From contig NZ_JAJDOP010000002.1 of NCBI RefSeq assembly GCF_020595095.1, positions 496,001 through 560,000 on the forward strand: a DNA stretch of 64,000 nt, written 5' to 3'. A model generated the notes under the pieces. The model worked only from the letters and a program-made list of their open reading frames with translations, did not search any database and was not told the DNA's origin. Positions 34,815-43,589 of this stretch are shown piece by piece. The position numbers and the translations under genes are program-made. This stretch comes from Microvirga rosea (lineage in GTDB: Bacteria; Pseudomonadota; Alphaproteobacteria; Rhizobiales; Beijerinckiaceae). How positions within the stretch are numbered: the stretch's first letter is position 1; every line of letters begins with the position of its first letter.

Positions 34815-35330
34815 TCACCACAAAGGCGGACGGCCGTTGGAGGAGCCTCCGCGCGCGACCCTCAAAGGCGCATTCTCTTCCGTGGACAGGACACCATCAC
34901 GGTTGGCATCGAACTTGTCCCAGATGGCGCCCGCCACTTGCCCCATTTCACGAACGGGAATGCGCGGGACCGAGCGACTTCCGAGTTTGCCCGGAGTAAA
35001 ATAGGGTTTCAAATACGGAACGTGCAGATAATAACGGATCTGCACAGCCCGTGGATCCTCGGGCGCCAGACCTTTGGCATCAGCGTCCGTAAGGATCCCA
35101 TCCTTGCCCGCAGCCGTTTTTGCAAACTCCACGGTGGTGGCAACGTATTGCTTGCGGTTTCTTGCCGAAAGGAGAGCGTTTCTCGCAGGCGCCGGCAATG
35201 TCTCCGCAACCTGTTCACGGGAGGCCTCTGCCATCGATGTGGGAAGATCCGTCCTGTCCCTGGCGAAAGACGGGAGCGGCGCCAGCGCGAGAACGGATGA
35301 AACAAGCACGACAAGCCGGCAGCCCATCAT
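34815..35330 (-). CDS. Secreted EF-hand protein
   Basis: The product has 171 residues with a signal peptide (MMGCRLVVLVSSVLALAPLPSFA). Near the end is a canonical EF-hand loop, DANRDGVLSTEE (Asp-x-Asn-x-Asp-Gly, closing Glu), so it should bind Ca2+ outside the cytoplasm. A second, weaker loop may be DGILTDADAKGL. GGAGGAG lies upstream of the ATG. It precedes the deacetylase-like gene on the same strand, 225 nt away; a link to that protein is possible but unproven. No family name is assigned. Confidence 0.8.
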   Translation of the reverse strand: MMGCRLVVLVSSVLALAPLPSFARDRTDLPTSMAEASREQVAETLPAPARNALLSARNRKQYVATTVEFAKTAAGKDGILTDADAKGLAPEDPRAVQIRYYLHVPYLKPYFTPGKLGSRSVPRIPVREMGQVAGAIWDKFDANRDGVLSTEENAPLRVARGGSSNGRPPLW

Positions 35331-35412
35331 CGAAAACTCCTCCCTATCAACCTGAGACCGTCATGAACGGCCTCACACCAGGGGCATGCGTGACATAACG
35401 TGCGCGGCATCA

Positions 35413-36162
35413 TCAGGATGCCACGCGGGACACATCGAACCAGATCGCCTTGGCGGCACCCTTCAGGGTTCCGCTTCCCGAAAAAAGAGCCGAGCCGGCG
35501 ATCTCCTTTCTGCCGTCGACCGCGACTTTCCAGGCGATCACCATGTGCGGTTCTCCGGCGCTGACCGGTCCATAGAGCCTCGCGGTCATGCGGCCCAGAA
35601 GGAGCGCTCGGGGCTGCCGCCCCATCAGCGCGAACGCGCCAGGGCAATCCAGGGCGGCCCAGATGAATTCAGGACGAACCTCTCCCTTTTCATCGGCGAG
35701 ATCGCCATTTGGCGTCCACGGCGCGGCAACCCTGTGATCGTCGCCCGAAAGAGGACCGGCGAAAATCCGCAATCCGTCACTGCTCTGCCGATCGGTCCCG
35801 CACACGAAGCATCCGGGGAAATTGTGCCGGGTCAATCCGAGGTAGCGGGGCATCGCCGCGAGGGCAGCCTCGTAAGGCGGCGGCGATGGCAGATCGATCT
35901 CCAGATCGTGTTCCGGCTTCGCCTGCGCGATGATCGTCTCGGAATCGTGCACGTCGAGCGTGGTATCCGGTCGAATCGTCACCGGAAGCGGCCGCATCAG
36001 CGGAATCGGACGCCGCAGGGTCACTTCCGCTGCGGGAGCATCGATCAAGGAAGCGATCCGCCCGCAGACATATCCGCCGTTTCCCGTTCCGGGCGGGCCG
36101 CAGAACCGCTCGTCAATGACAAGAGCATTCACGCTATGTCTCGCATCTGTTGTCACAAACAT
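35413..36162 (-). CDS. Hotdog-fold thioesterase-like protein
   Basis: The product has 249 residues. Two halves look like fused hotdog domains: N-terminal GPPGTGNGGYVCGRIASLID...EVTLRRPIPLMRPLPVTI, and a C-terminal half ending ARLYGPVSAGEPHMVIAWKVAVDGRKEIAGSALFSGSGTL. Between them is HNFPGCFVCGTDR, a Cys-x2-Cys block found in this family. The usual activity would be acyl-CoA thioester hydrolysis, but no catalytic residue is certain. The ATG at 36162 lacks a clear ribosome binding site. It follows the PLP decarboxylase gene by 62 nt on the same strand. Confidence 0.7.
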   Translation of the reverse strand: MFVTTDARHSVNALVIDERFCGPPGTGNGGYVCGRIASLIDAPAAEVTLRRPIPLMRPLPVTIRPDTTLDVHDSETIIAQAKPEHDLEIDLPSPPPYEAALAAMPRYLGLTRHNFPGCFVCGTDRQSSDGLRIFAGPLSGDDHRVAAPWTPNGDLADEKGEVRPEFIWAALDCPGAFALMGRQPRALLLGRMTARLYGPVSAGEPHMVIAWKVAVDGRKEIAGSALFSGSGTLKGAAKAIWFDVSRVAS

Positions 36163-36224
36163 ATGGGGATGAGCGTGTCAGATGCCGAGGAGCATCCGGG
36201 ACTCACGACCTATATTCTAGATCT

Positions 36225-37652
36225 TTACCCGGCCTGCACAATCCTCCAGGCCCGACGCACCGCTTCCACGGCCCGATCCGCGTCGCCTTGCTCGGTCGCG
36301 GCGGAAATCACGGAGATCCGCATCGCCCAGCGGCCTTTCCACAGTGCCCCGCCCATGAAACAGCTTCCCTCCGCCTGGAGGTGCCCGATGGTCTCCAACG
36401 TCAATTTATCGCCCATGTCGGTCGAATCGTCCGGGCCGAACCGTAGGATGATCTGGTTGATCACCACGTCGTTCATGACCCGGATGCCGGCCTCCCGGGA
36501 AAGGGCCTCGGCCATCTGCCGGGCCATGCGGCAATGGCGCTCGACCATGGCGGCAATGCCCGTTCGGCCGAGGTGCTTGATCATCGCCCACGTGGCAAAG
36601 CCCCGCGCCCGCCTGGAAAGCTCCGGAACGAAGTGCGACGGATCTCGCTCGCCCTCGGAGACGGGAGGCAAGTAGCTTGCGGCGATGGTCATGGCGCGGC
36701 GGTGGATGTCGGCATCCCTCACGATCGCATAGCCGCAATCGTAGGGAGTCTGGAGCCATTTGTGCCCATCGGTCGCCCAGGAATCGGCTGCCTCCACTCC
36801 TGCCGTGAGAGTTCGCTTTTCCAGGCAGGCCCGGGCCCAGAGGCCGAATGCGCCGTCCACATGCACCCACGCCCGTTGCTCATGGGCCATCGGGATCAGT
36901 TCGGAGAAGCCGTCGAAAGCGCCGGTATTCAGCTGCCCGGCCTGGAGAATAGCGATCGTCGGCCCCGTACCCCTCCCCGTGCCGCTGCCGAGAGCCTTCT
37001 CGAAAGCGGAAGGGAGGATGCGTCCGGCGTCGTCGGTCGCAACCCGAACGACCTGCTCCTGGCCGAATCCCAACAGTTGGAGGTCGGAAAATACGGTCGC
37101 GTGAGCGTCCTCGCCGATCAGAACCTGGATGGGTGCGGCCCCAAACAGGCCCCGCGCCTCCACATCCCATCCGCCCCGGCGCAGCAGCTCTTTCCTGGCG
37201 GCCGCAAGACAGACGAAATTCGCGACCGTCGCTCCGGTAACGAAGCCCACCGAAGCCTCTCGCGGAAGATCGAGCAAATCCAGCAGCCAGCGGGCCGCAA
37301 CGGTCTCGGCGGCAGCTGCAGCAGGCGCGGCGGTGTGATTGGCGGCATTCTGTCCCCAGGCCGATGTCAGCCAATCCGCGGCGACGCCGACGGGATGGGA
37401 GGATCCGATGACCCATCCGAAGAACCGAGGGCCGGTGGTTGCGTGAAGTCCCGGCTGAGCGAGATCGACAAGATCCTGAACAACGGTTGCGGCCGCTGTC
37501 CCCTCCTCCGGTGTTTCGGCTTCGAAGCGGGCAAGGATCGTCCCGTAGGAAGCCTCCGGCCGCTGCAATCGTCCCGATATGGCGCCGCGAAAGTTGATGG
37601 CATGCTCCGCGGCCTGCCGTAGAACATCAGCCGTATGATCGGGCTGCGGCAT
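36225..37652 (-). CDS. PLP-dependent decarboxylase (group II, aromatic/glutamate type)
   Basis: The product has 475 residues of the fold-type I group II decarboxylases (aromatic-L-amino-acid, tyrosine, glutamate and related). Features: TTGPRFFGWVIGSSHPVGVAADWLTSAWGQNA, GFVTGATVANFVCLAAAR, the cofactor Asp region WVHVDGAFGLWARA, and the PLP-binding Lys in SWATDGHKWLQTPYDCG. The substrate amino acid cannot be told. ATG 37652 has GGAG 7 nt upstream; ATG 37670 would add six residues. Next on the strand comes the hotdog protein. Confidence 0.87.
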   Translation of the reverse strand: MPQPDHTADVLRQAAEHAINFRGAISGRLQRPEASYGTILARFEAETPEEGTAAATVVQDLVDLAQPGLHATTGPRFFGWVIGSSHPVGVAADWLTSAWGQNAANHTAAPAAAAAETVAARWLLDLLDLPREASVGFVTGATVANFVCLAAARKELLRRGGWDVEARGLFGAAPIQVLIGEDAHATVFSDLQLLGFGQEQVVRVATDDAGRILPSAFEKALGSGTGRGTGPTIAILQAGQLNTGAFDGFSELIPMAHEQRAWVHVDGAFGLWARACLEKRTLTAGVEAADSWATDGHKWLQTPYDCGYAIVRDADIHRRAMTIAASYLPPVSEGERDPSHFVPELSRRARGFATWAMIKHLGRTGIAAMVERHCRMARQMAEALSREAGIRVMNDVVINQIILRFGPDDSTDMGDKLTLETIGHLQAEGSCFMGGALWKGRWAMRISVISAATEQGDADRAVEAVRRAWRIVQAG

Positions 37653-37728
37653 CACGCACTCCAGTTGCATGGCCCCGGAGACACGACAGGCCTGGCGGTT
37701 CTAGGGCTCCGGCCTTACAGGAACATAT

Positions 37729-38019
37729 TCACTCAGGTTCCGCATATTTCGAGAGCGCATCCAGCAATTCCAGACATTTGCGGGCAACCTCCTCCGGAAC
37801 GCGCTTGTCTCCCTCGTAATGACGCATCACAACCGCGTTGGCTTGCTCGAACAGATCGCCCAAATTTCCGGAAATGCCTGTGCGGACGGTTGGAAAATTC
37901 GGCGCGGATTTCCCCGCACGACGGCGTGCTCGCGAGGCGGCGGTGCCCTTGAAGAGCGTCAGGACTTGAGAATCCTTCGCGTCCTTCTTGAAGTCTTCGA
38001 ATGCGATGAGGTCACCCAT
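37729..38019 (-). CDS. Small conserved hypothetical protein
   Basis: The product has 96 residues: MGDLIAFEDFKKDAKDSQVLTLFKGTAASRARRRAGKSAPNFP, then a helical end ANAVVMRHYEGDKRVPEEVARKCLELLDALSKYAEPE. There is no signal peptide or membrane segment, and the middle is basic (SRARRRAGK). No family is recognised. An AAAGGTGG lies about 6 nt before the ATG at 38019, which is why the upstream GTG- or ATG-type starts are not used. The frame and codon use are those of a real gene. Confidence 0.6.
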   Translation of the reverse strand: MGDLIAFEDFKKDAKDSQVLTLFKGTAASRARRRAGKSAPNFPTVRTGISGNLGDLFEQANAVVMRHYEGDKRVPEEVARKCLELLDALSKYAEPE

Positions 38020-38321
38020 GCCTTCCACCTTTACGCAACGCACATACCGTTCGCTATCATGCCGTCCTTCAGCTTCGACGACGCCGGTTCTTAAGGGTTA
38101 ATCCAGCGCTAAAGCGACGGTTCCGCTGCCCCTGACAATCCGGTTTCGAACGGGACCGGATCCGCAAGTCAGCCGGCTCATGGCAAATCGAGAACCCGCA
38201 GGGCGCCCTGCGGGAACATTAGGCTCTTCAAAAACTTTCAGATTTTCCGACGAAATTCTTAAGACCCCTTTGCTTCCGGCAGATTTTGAAGAAGCTTGGC
38301 TGGCGGAGTTATGGTTCGGCC
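38020..38321. other. 302-bp intergenic region with a perfect 20-bp palindrome
   Basis: This is the longest gene-free stretch in the window, between divergent genes. It contains CCCGCAGGGC followed directly by GCCCTGCGGG (38195-38214), a perfect palindrome. AT-rich patches at 38222-38262 (TTCAAAAACTTTCAGATTTT and GAAATTCTTAAG) could hold the promoter of the SGNH gene, and TTAAGGGTTAA (38091-38101) could belong to the minus-strand gene. No RNA gene was recognised. Confidence 0.5.
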
Positions 38322-38954
38322 ATGAAGCACGTCGTTCTCCTTGGCGACTCGATTTTCGACAATGCCTCCTACGTTCCGGGACAGCCGGACGTGATCAGGC
38401 AAACCCGCACCATGCTTCCCGCGGACTGGAAGGCGACCCTATGCGCCGTTGACGGTGCCGTAACACGGGGCGTCTCGTCTCAGCTGAAGAGAATACCGCC
38501 GGATGCCAGCCATCTTGTCATCAGTGTCGGCGGCAATGACGCGCTGCATGCCTCACGAATTCTGCATGATTCCGTTCGGTTGGTGTCCGAAGCGCTTCTG
38601 AAGCTCTCGGACATCCGTGAAGCCTTTGAAACGGACTACCGGGCGATGCTCGACGCGGTCATGGCTCTCAATCTGCCGACGACCCTCTGCACGATCTACG
38701 AAGGCTATGCCCTTTCCGATCTGCAGCAGCGCATCCAAGCGACAGGGCTGACGGTGTTCAACGACGTGATCCTGCGCGAAGCCTTTTTCCGCCGCCTGTC
38801 GGTGATCGATCTGCGTTTCATCTGCAACGACCCCGACGACTACGCCAATCCGATCGAACCGTCTGCGAAAGGCGGTGAAAAGATCGCCGCCGTCATCGCA
38901 GGAGCGGTCGCCGGTCCGCCCGATCCGTCAACGCCGCAAGTTCATGTGCGCTGA
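38322..38954 (+). CDS. SGNH/GDSL hydrolase family protein
   Basis: The product has 210 residues. Block I is VLLGDSIFDN with nucleophile Ser10; block III is VISVGGNDALHAS. The C-terminal region VIDLRFICNDPDDYANPIEPSAKGG ends the fold, where the usual DxxH is replaced by this ICNDPDDYANxIEPS motif known from a subset of SGNH proteins. No signal peptide is present, so it is probably cytoplasmic. It acts on an ester or acyl substrate that is not predictable. ATG 38322 begins exactly before the first strand. Confidence 0.85.
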   Translation: MKHVVLLGDSIFDNASYVPGQPDVIRQTRTMLPADWKATLCAVDGAVTRGVSSQLKRIPPDASHLVISVGGNDALHASRILHDSVRLVSEALLKLSDIREAFETDYRAMLDAVMALNLPTTLCTIYEGYALSDLQQRIQATGLTVFNDVILREAFFRRLSVIDLRFICNDPDDYANPIEPSAKGGEKIAAVIAGAVAGPPDPSTPQVHVR

Positions 38955-39035
38955 GGCGCCTCAGGGCCTGGGACGACCACCACAGGGACACCCTGCCGGG
39001 CGGGCGCAGTCAGGAGCGGTCCTGGCGACTGATCC

Positions 39036-39785
39036 CTAGAACAGACTTCCCTGCTCATCCTCGTCGCTGGAGCGCGGTTTGGCGGCCTTGCGCTTCGTCT
39101 GGACGGGCGCTGCCTCCGGCGCCGGAAGGGGTTCCTGGAGGCCCGGATCGTCGTTCTCGACCTTGTTGACCCTCCGGCTGACCGGGACCATGTCGAGCCA
39201 GTCCTCCGGGCACGGCCGCACCAGGGGCATGACCCGGCCGGTATCCTCATCACGGGTATCGAGCCAGGCGTCGATGCCTTGTTCGGACAGGATCACCGGC
39301 ATGCGATCGTGCACGGCCGCCAGGACGCCGTTGGCGTCCGTCGTCACGATGGCCGCCGTATCGATCTCGCCGCCGGCCGGGTCCGTGTATGTCTCCCAAA
39401 GGCCCGCGAGAGGCATAGGCCGGCGATTGCGTTGCCGAATGAGAAACGGAGCCTTCTCCCGGCCATGACGCTGCCACTCGTAAAAGCCGTCAGCGAGAAA
39501 AATGCAGCGGCGCCGTTTCAATGCCGCCTTGAAGGTGGGCTTGGTTTCGAGGGTCTCGCCCCGGGCATTGATGACGAGCGGAAAGTCCTTCGGGTCCTTC
39601 GCCCAGGATGGGAGGAAGCCCCAGCGGACAAGCCGGAAATGCCGTTCGCCGCGTTCCTCGAGGACAATCGGCACGGGTTGCGTCGGAGCCACGTTGTAGC
39701 GCGGAGGGAAGTTCGGCTGCTCCGGATAGCCGAAGATCTTACGATAGGCCTCGGGAGGCAGGGTGATCGCATAACGGCCGCACAT
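39036..39785 (-). CDS. SRAP family abasic-site crosslinking protein (YedK/HMCES)
   Basis: The product has 249 residues. SRAP proteins form a thiazolidine crosslink between Cys2 and abasic sites in single-stranded DNA and so protect them. The key residues are seen: Cys2 (MCGRYAITLP), Asn in YNVAPTQ, the NARGET block, Glu in FLADGFYEWQ, and His in VHDRMPVIL. A Lys/Arg/Glu-rich tail (VQTKRKAAKPRSSDEDEQGSLF) extends the usual length. It starts 9 nt after the corA stop and is probably cotranscribed with it. Confidence 0.95.
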   Translation of the reverse strand: MCGRYAITLPPEAYRKIFGYPEQPNFPPRYNVAPTQPVPIVLEERGERHFRLVRWGFLPSWAKDPKDFPLVINARGETLETKPTFKAALKRRRCIFLADGFYEWQRHGREKAPFLIRQRNRRPMPLAGLWETYTDPAGGEIDTAAIVTTDANGVLAAVHDRMPVILSEQGIDAWLDTRDEDTGRVMPLVRPCPEDWLDMVPVSRRVNKVENDDPGLQEPLPAPEAAPVQTKRKAAKPRSSDEDEQGSLF

Positions 39786-39794
39786 GGCAATGTC

Positions 39795-40784
39795 TCAGAG
39801 CCACCGTTTCCAGCGGAAAAACACGTAAGGCAGAATAGCCGCCACGATGATCATCACAATGGCGAAGGGATACCCCAGTTTCCAATGCAATTCCGGCATG
39901 AGTTGGAAATTCATGCCGTAAATGGAGGCGACGAGAGTCGGCGGCAGGAAGATCACGGAGACGACGGAGAAGAGCTTGATGATGTCGTTCTGCTCGATGG
40001 TGACGAGACCCAGGGTCGCATCGAGGAGAAACTGCAGTTTGTTCGACAGAAAGGTCGCATGCTCTTCAATGGACTGGACGTCGCGGATGGCGGTTCGCCA
40101 TTCCGCCTCGAAACCTCGCGATTTCTGCGGACGGGGCATGCTTGCCGACAGAAACAGGAGAAGCCGCTCCACCGAAACCATGCTCTCCCGGACGTTGGAG
40201 ATCACATCCCCTTTGCGTCCGATGGATCTCAAGGCGGCCCGGAAGCTTGCAGCCCGGCGCGATCCAAGCCGCTCGTTGTCGAAGATCGACTGCGACAGGC
40301 GGTCGATCCGGGTGCCGATCTGCGCCAGGATCTCCGCGGCCCGATCGATGATCGTTTCGATCAGCCCGTCCAGGACAGCCTCCGGCTGAGGACGGCATCC
40401 GCCCGGCTTCATGGCCCGCGATGCAAACATCGAAAAGGAACGCGGTTCGCCGTAGCGGACCGTCACGAGCGCACGGTCGGTCAGGATGAACGATACGTCG
40501 ATGAGCTTCGGCGTTTCACTCTCGGAGCTGCAGAGTACCCGCGCCGTCATGTAGCGCGCATTGTTTTCCCGGTAGAGGATTTCGGAAGGCTCGATATCCG
40601 CCATTTCCTCCCGGGTCGGGATCTCGATGGCGAGATGCTGCTCGACAAGCCGGTCCTCTTCCCTGGTGGGCTCGATCAGGTCGATCCACAAGGCATCGCC
40701 GGGAATAGGCTCGCCGGCGCGCAGGATATGGCGCTCCAGGGCTTCGCTTTTCAATCCTTCGGCCGGGCTGTGAACGATGATCAT
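39795..40784 (-). CDS. corA: CorA-type magnesium/divalent cation transporter
   Basis: The product has 329 residues. A long cytoplasmic N-terminal domain is followed by two C-terminal membrane helices, the first ending in the signature YGMNFQLMPEL (GMN motif) and the second FAIVMIIVAAILPYVFF with a basic tail KRWL. CorA forms a pentameric Mg2+ channel gated by intracellular Mg2+. GGAGAGG precedes the ATG. The SRAP gene follows. Confidence 0.95.
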   Translation of the reverse strand: MIIVHSPAEGLKSEALERHILRAGEPIPGDALWIDLIEPTREEDRLVEQHLAIEIPTREEMADIEPSEILYRENNARYMTARVLCSSESETPKLIDVSFILTDRALVTVRYGEPRSFSMFASRAMKPGGCRPQPEAVLDGLIETIIDRAAEILAQIGTRIDRLSQSIFDNERLGSRRAASFRAALRSIGRKGDVISNVRESMVSVERLLLFLSASMPRPQKSRGFEAEWRTAIRDVQSIEEHATFLSNKLQFLLDATLGLVTIEQNDIIKLFSVVSVIFLPPTLVASIYGMNFQLMPELHWKLGYPFAIVMIIVAAILPYVFFRWKRWL

Positions 40785-40866
40785 ACGCCTCTCCGCCTGT
40801 CATGAGGCACCATTAGCGGTTTTTTATGACAGGCGCGAGGGCGCAAAAACCTCACCGATGCCGCGC

Positions 40867-41697
40867 TCAGGCATCGTCCGGAACGAAGAAATCGGGCATC
40901 AGGGGCCTTGTCGGGTCGACCCGGTATTTCTCGAAATCGGTGAGGCCTTCCGACCTCAGGAACGTGTCGTCGATCAGGAAATGACCGGAAAAGCTCTTTG
41001 CCGGTTTTCGAAAGATCGCATGGGCTGCGTCTGCCAGGATCTCGGGCGTGCGGCTGGCCTGGACGATCTCATCCCCGCCGAGCAGGTTTCTGACCGCGCT
41101 GGTGGCGATGGTCGTCCGCGGCCAAAGGGCATTGACGGCGATGCCCTTGTCCCTCAACTCGCCGGAAAGCCCCAGCACGCACAGGCTCATGCCGTACTTT
41201 GCAAGCGAATACGCCAGATGCGGCGCGAACCACTTCTCCTTCATGTCCAAGGGCGGCGACAGCATGAGAATGTGGGGATTCTCCGCCTTCTCGAGATGAG
41301 GGATCGCGTATTTCGACACCATGAAGGTGCCGCGCGTGTTGACCTGATGCATCAGATCGAAACGCTTCATGTCGATCTGCGGCGTCCGGCTCAGATTGAT
41401 GGCGCTGGCATTGTTGACCACGATATCGAGCCCACCGAAGGTCTCGACGGATGTCGCGATGGCGTTTTTCAGGCCCTCCTCGTCCCGCACGTCGACGAGC
41501 AGGGGCAGAGCCTTGCCGCCCGCCTTCTCGATCTCCTCCGCAGCGGAGTAGATCGTCCCCGGCAGCTTCGGATGCGGCTCCGCGGTCTTGGCCGCGATGA
41601 CCACGTTGGCGCCGTCCTGCGCGGCCCGCAGGCCGATGGCGAGTCCGATGCCACGGGAGGCACCGGTGATGAAAAGGGTCTTGTTTTTGAGGTTCAT
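40867..41697 (-). CDS. SDR-family oxidoreductase (HSDL2-like)
   Basis: The product has 276 residues: ITGASRGIGLAIGLRAAQDGANVVIAAKTAEPHPKLPGTIYSAAEEIE, VNNASAINL, and Tyr-x3-Lys in AYSLAKYGMS. The AKTxxPHPKLPGTI segment is characteristic of the HSDL2-like SDR subgroup, whose members are linked to lipid metabolism. The usual catalytic Ser appears as LMLSPPLD. It begins 3 nt after the stop of the acyl-CoA dehydrogenase gene and is surely cotranscribed, which supports a role in fatty-acid breakdown. Confidence 0.9.
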   Translation of the reverse strand: MNLKNKTLFITGASRGIGLAIGLRAAQDGANVVIAAKTAEPHPKLPGTIYSAAEEIEKAGGKALPLLVDVRDEEGLKNAIATSVETFGGLDIVVNNASAINLSRTPQIDMKRFDLMHQVNTRGTFMVSKYAIPHLEKAENPHILMLSPPLDMKEKWFAPHLAYSLAKYGMSLCVLGLSGELRDKGIAVNALWPRTTIATSAVRNLLGGDEIVQASRTPEILADAAHAIFRKPAKSFSGHFLIDDTFLRSEGLTDFEKYRVDPTRPLMPDFFVPDDA

Positions 41698-41700
41698 GGA

Positions 41701-43482
41701 TCAGCTCGCAAGGGCCACGGGTGCATCCTGGAGAAAGCCCGCGCCGCCCAGCACCGTGTCTTCCAGGCCCTTGGCGCCGACAGCGATGTTTTCCGCGAAG
41801 AAACGACAAAGAGCGATACGGCCGACATGGGCGGGATTGTCGTCCCCCTCGCCGATCAGGCGGTTGGCGGCAAGCGCCGCGTCCGCCAATGCCGCGCCGC
41901 CTTGGGCAAGGGCGAAAAGGCGCAGATAAGGCGTCGCGCCCGCAAGGGCTTCCGTCGGCGCATTCGCAAGAACCAGCTTCAGGAGATGGCCGGTTGCCCG
42001 GTCCAGGCTCTCCACCGCATCGCGCAGGCGCGGCGCGGTATGGCCGAAGAGAGGCGTCCCTTCCTTCATCAGGCGCGTCACCGTCGCGCGCATGGCGGCG
42101 ATTTGCGCCCGCACCGTCTCGCCGCCCGAGAGAGGCAGCTTACGCATGACGAGATCGATGGCCTGAATGCCGTTGGTGCCTTCATAGATCGGCGCGATGC
42201 GCGCATCGCGCAGGTGCTGCGCGGCGCCCGTTTCCTCGATATAGCCCATGCCCCCATGGACCTGGACGCCGATGGAGGCGACTTCGGCGCCGATATCGGT
42301 CGAAAAGGCCTTGGCGACGGGCGTGAGAAGCGACGCACGCTCCTGCGCCCGGCGGCGTTTCGCAGCGTCCTGCTCGCGATGCGCCCGGTCGATGGCGGCG
42401 GCCGTCATATAGCAGATCGCCCGCGAAGCCGCCGTCAGGGCCTTCATGGTCATGAGATTGCGCTGAACATCGGGGTGGTCCGCAATCGGGCTCATCCCGT
42501 CACCGGAACTGCCGGGTGCGCGCCCCTGGCGGCGTTCTCTCGCATAGTCCAGCGCCTGCTGGTACGCCCGCTCCGCGATGGCGACGCCTTGCAGCCCGAC
42601 GGCCAGACGGGCATTGTTCATCATGGTGAACATGCAATTGAGGCCACGATTCTCCTCGCCCACCAGCCATCCGATCGCGCCGTCCCGATCGCCGAACACC
42701 ATCGTGCAGGTGGGCGAGCCATGGATCCCGAGCTTGTGTTCGACCCCCGCGCACCGCAGATCGTTTCGACCGCCGTCGGGAAGGATCTTGGGCACGAGAA
42801 ACAACGAGATTCCGCGCGTGCCGGCGGGAGCATCAGGAAGGCGCGCCAGAACGAGATGGATGATGTTGTCCGTCAGATCATGCTCGCCGTACGTGATGAA
42901 GATCTTCTGTCCCCGAATCCGGTAAGTCCCGTCCCCGGCGGGTTCGGCGCGAGAACGCAGAGCCGCAAGGTCCGAGCCGGCCTGCGGCTCCGTGAGGTTC
43001 ATGGTGGCGGTCCATGCGCCCGAGACGAGCTTTTCCAGATAACGGCTCCGCAGATCGTCCGTGCCATGGGCGATCAAAGCCTCGATCGCTCCCATGGTGA
43101 GAATCGGCCCGATGCCGAAAGCCATGGAGGCAGAGTTCCACATTTCCACGCAGGCCGAATTGAGGAGCGTCGGCAAGCCCTGGCCGCCAAAGTCGGCCGG
43201 TCCCGGAAGGGCGTTCCAGCCCGCCTCCGTCCAGGCGCGATAAGCCTCCTTCCAGCCCGGGGCCGTGGTGACCGCCCCGTCCTTCAGGGTCGCGCCGTGC
43301 TTGTCGCCACCCCGGTTGAGGGGGGCGATCACATCGGCGGCGAACCGGCCCGCCTCCTCCAGGATCGTTTCGGCGAGATCCACCGACAGATCCCCGTAGA
43401 GGCCTTCTTCGACCGCACGGTCGAAGCCCGCCACATGGCGCATGGTGAAGGCGATGTCGGAGACCGGGGCGCGGTATGCCAT
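41701..43482 (-). CDS. Acyl-CoA dehydrogenase, long C-terminal type
   Basis: The product has 593 residues, longer than the roughly 380 of classic acyl-CoA dehydrogenases because of an extra C-terminal domain. It uses FAD to form the 2-enoyl bond. The FAD/substrate core includes WTATMNLTEPQAGSDLAALRSRA, GQKIFITYGEHDLTDNIIHLVLARL, and MNNARLAVGLQGVAIAERAYQQALDYARERRQG. The C-terminal part has QVHGGMGYIEETGAAQHLRDARIAPIYEGTNGIQAIDLVMRKL. ATG 43482 is preferred for spacing from GGGAA; ATG 43485 is adjacent. Confidence 0.93.
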   Translation of the reverse strand: MAYRAPVSDIAFTMRHVAGFDRAVEEGLYGDLSVDLAETILEEAGRFAADVIAPLNRGGDKHGATLKDGAVTTAPGWKEAYRAWTEAGWNALPGPADFGGQGLPTLLNSACVEMWNSASMAFGIGPILTMGAIEALIAHGTDDLRSRYLEKLVSGAWTATMNLTEPQAGSDLAALRSRAEPAGDGTYRIRGQKIFITYGEHDLTDNIIHLVLARLPDAPAGTRGISLFLVPKILPDGGRNDLRCAGVEHKLGIHGSPTCTMVFGDRDGAIGWLVGEENRGLNCMFTMMNNARLAVGLQGVAIAERAYQQALDYARERRQGRAPGSSGDGMSPIADHPDVQRNLMTMKALTAASRAICYMTAAAIDRAHREQDAAKRRRAQERASLLTPVAKAFSTDIGAEVASIGVQVHGGMGYIEETGAAQHLRDARIAPIYEGTNGIQAIDLVMRKLPLSGGETVRAQIAAMRATVTRLMKEGTPLFGHTAPRLRDAVESLDRATGHLLKLVLANAPTEALAGATPYLRLFALAQGGAALADAALAANRLIGEGDDNPAHVGRIALCRFFAENIAVGAKGLEDTVLGGAGFLQDAPVALAS

Positions 43483-43589
43483 CATGTTCCCTTTCGGCAA
43501 AAGGCTTTTGATATTGACGCAAGTTGCTGCGCAGCTAAACCCGCCCAGCGGAACGGGAGAATAGTTTAGACGTGAACGATCAAGGGTCA

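Noticed and set aside
37718..37738. GGAAC ... GTTCC inverted repeat near the stop of the small hypothetical gene
   Set aside because: The arms are only 5 nt, and neither strand gives CGTT at the spacing needed for an EcfG promoter.
40777..43569. Very long open frame on the plus strand opposite the SDR and acyl-CoA dehydrogenase genes
   Set aside because: High-GC codon use on the real minus-strand genes keeps this frame open. Its translation is rich in Arg, Gly and His and shows no domain, while the minus strand encodes complete known enzymes.
43550..43574. GGAAC-N16-CGTG upstream of sua5, resembling an EcfG promoter
   Set aside because: The last -10 base differs, and there is no reason for stress control of this housekeeping gene.
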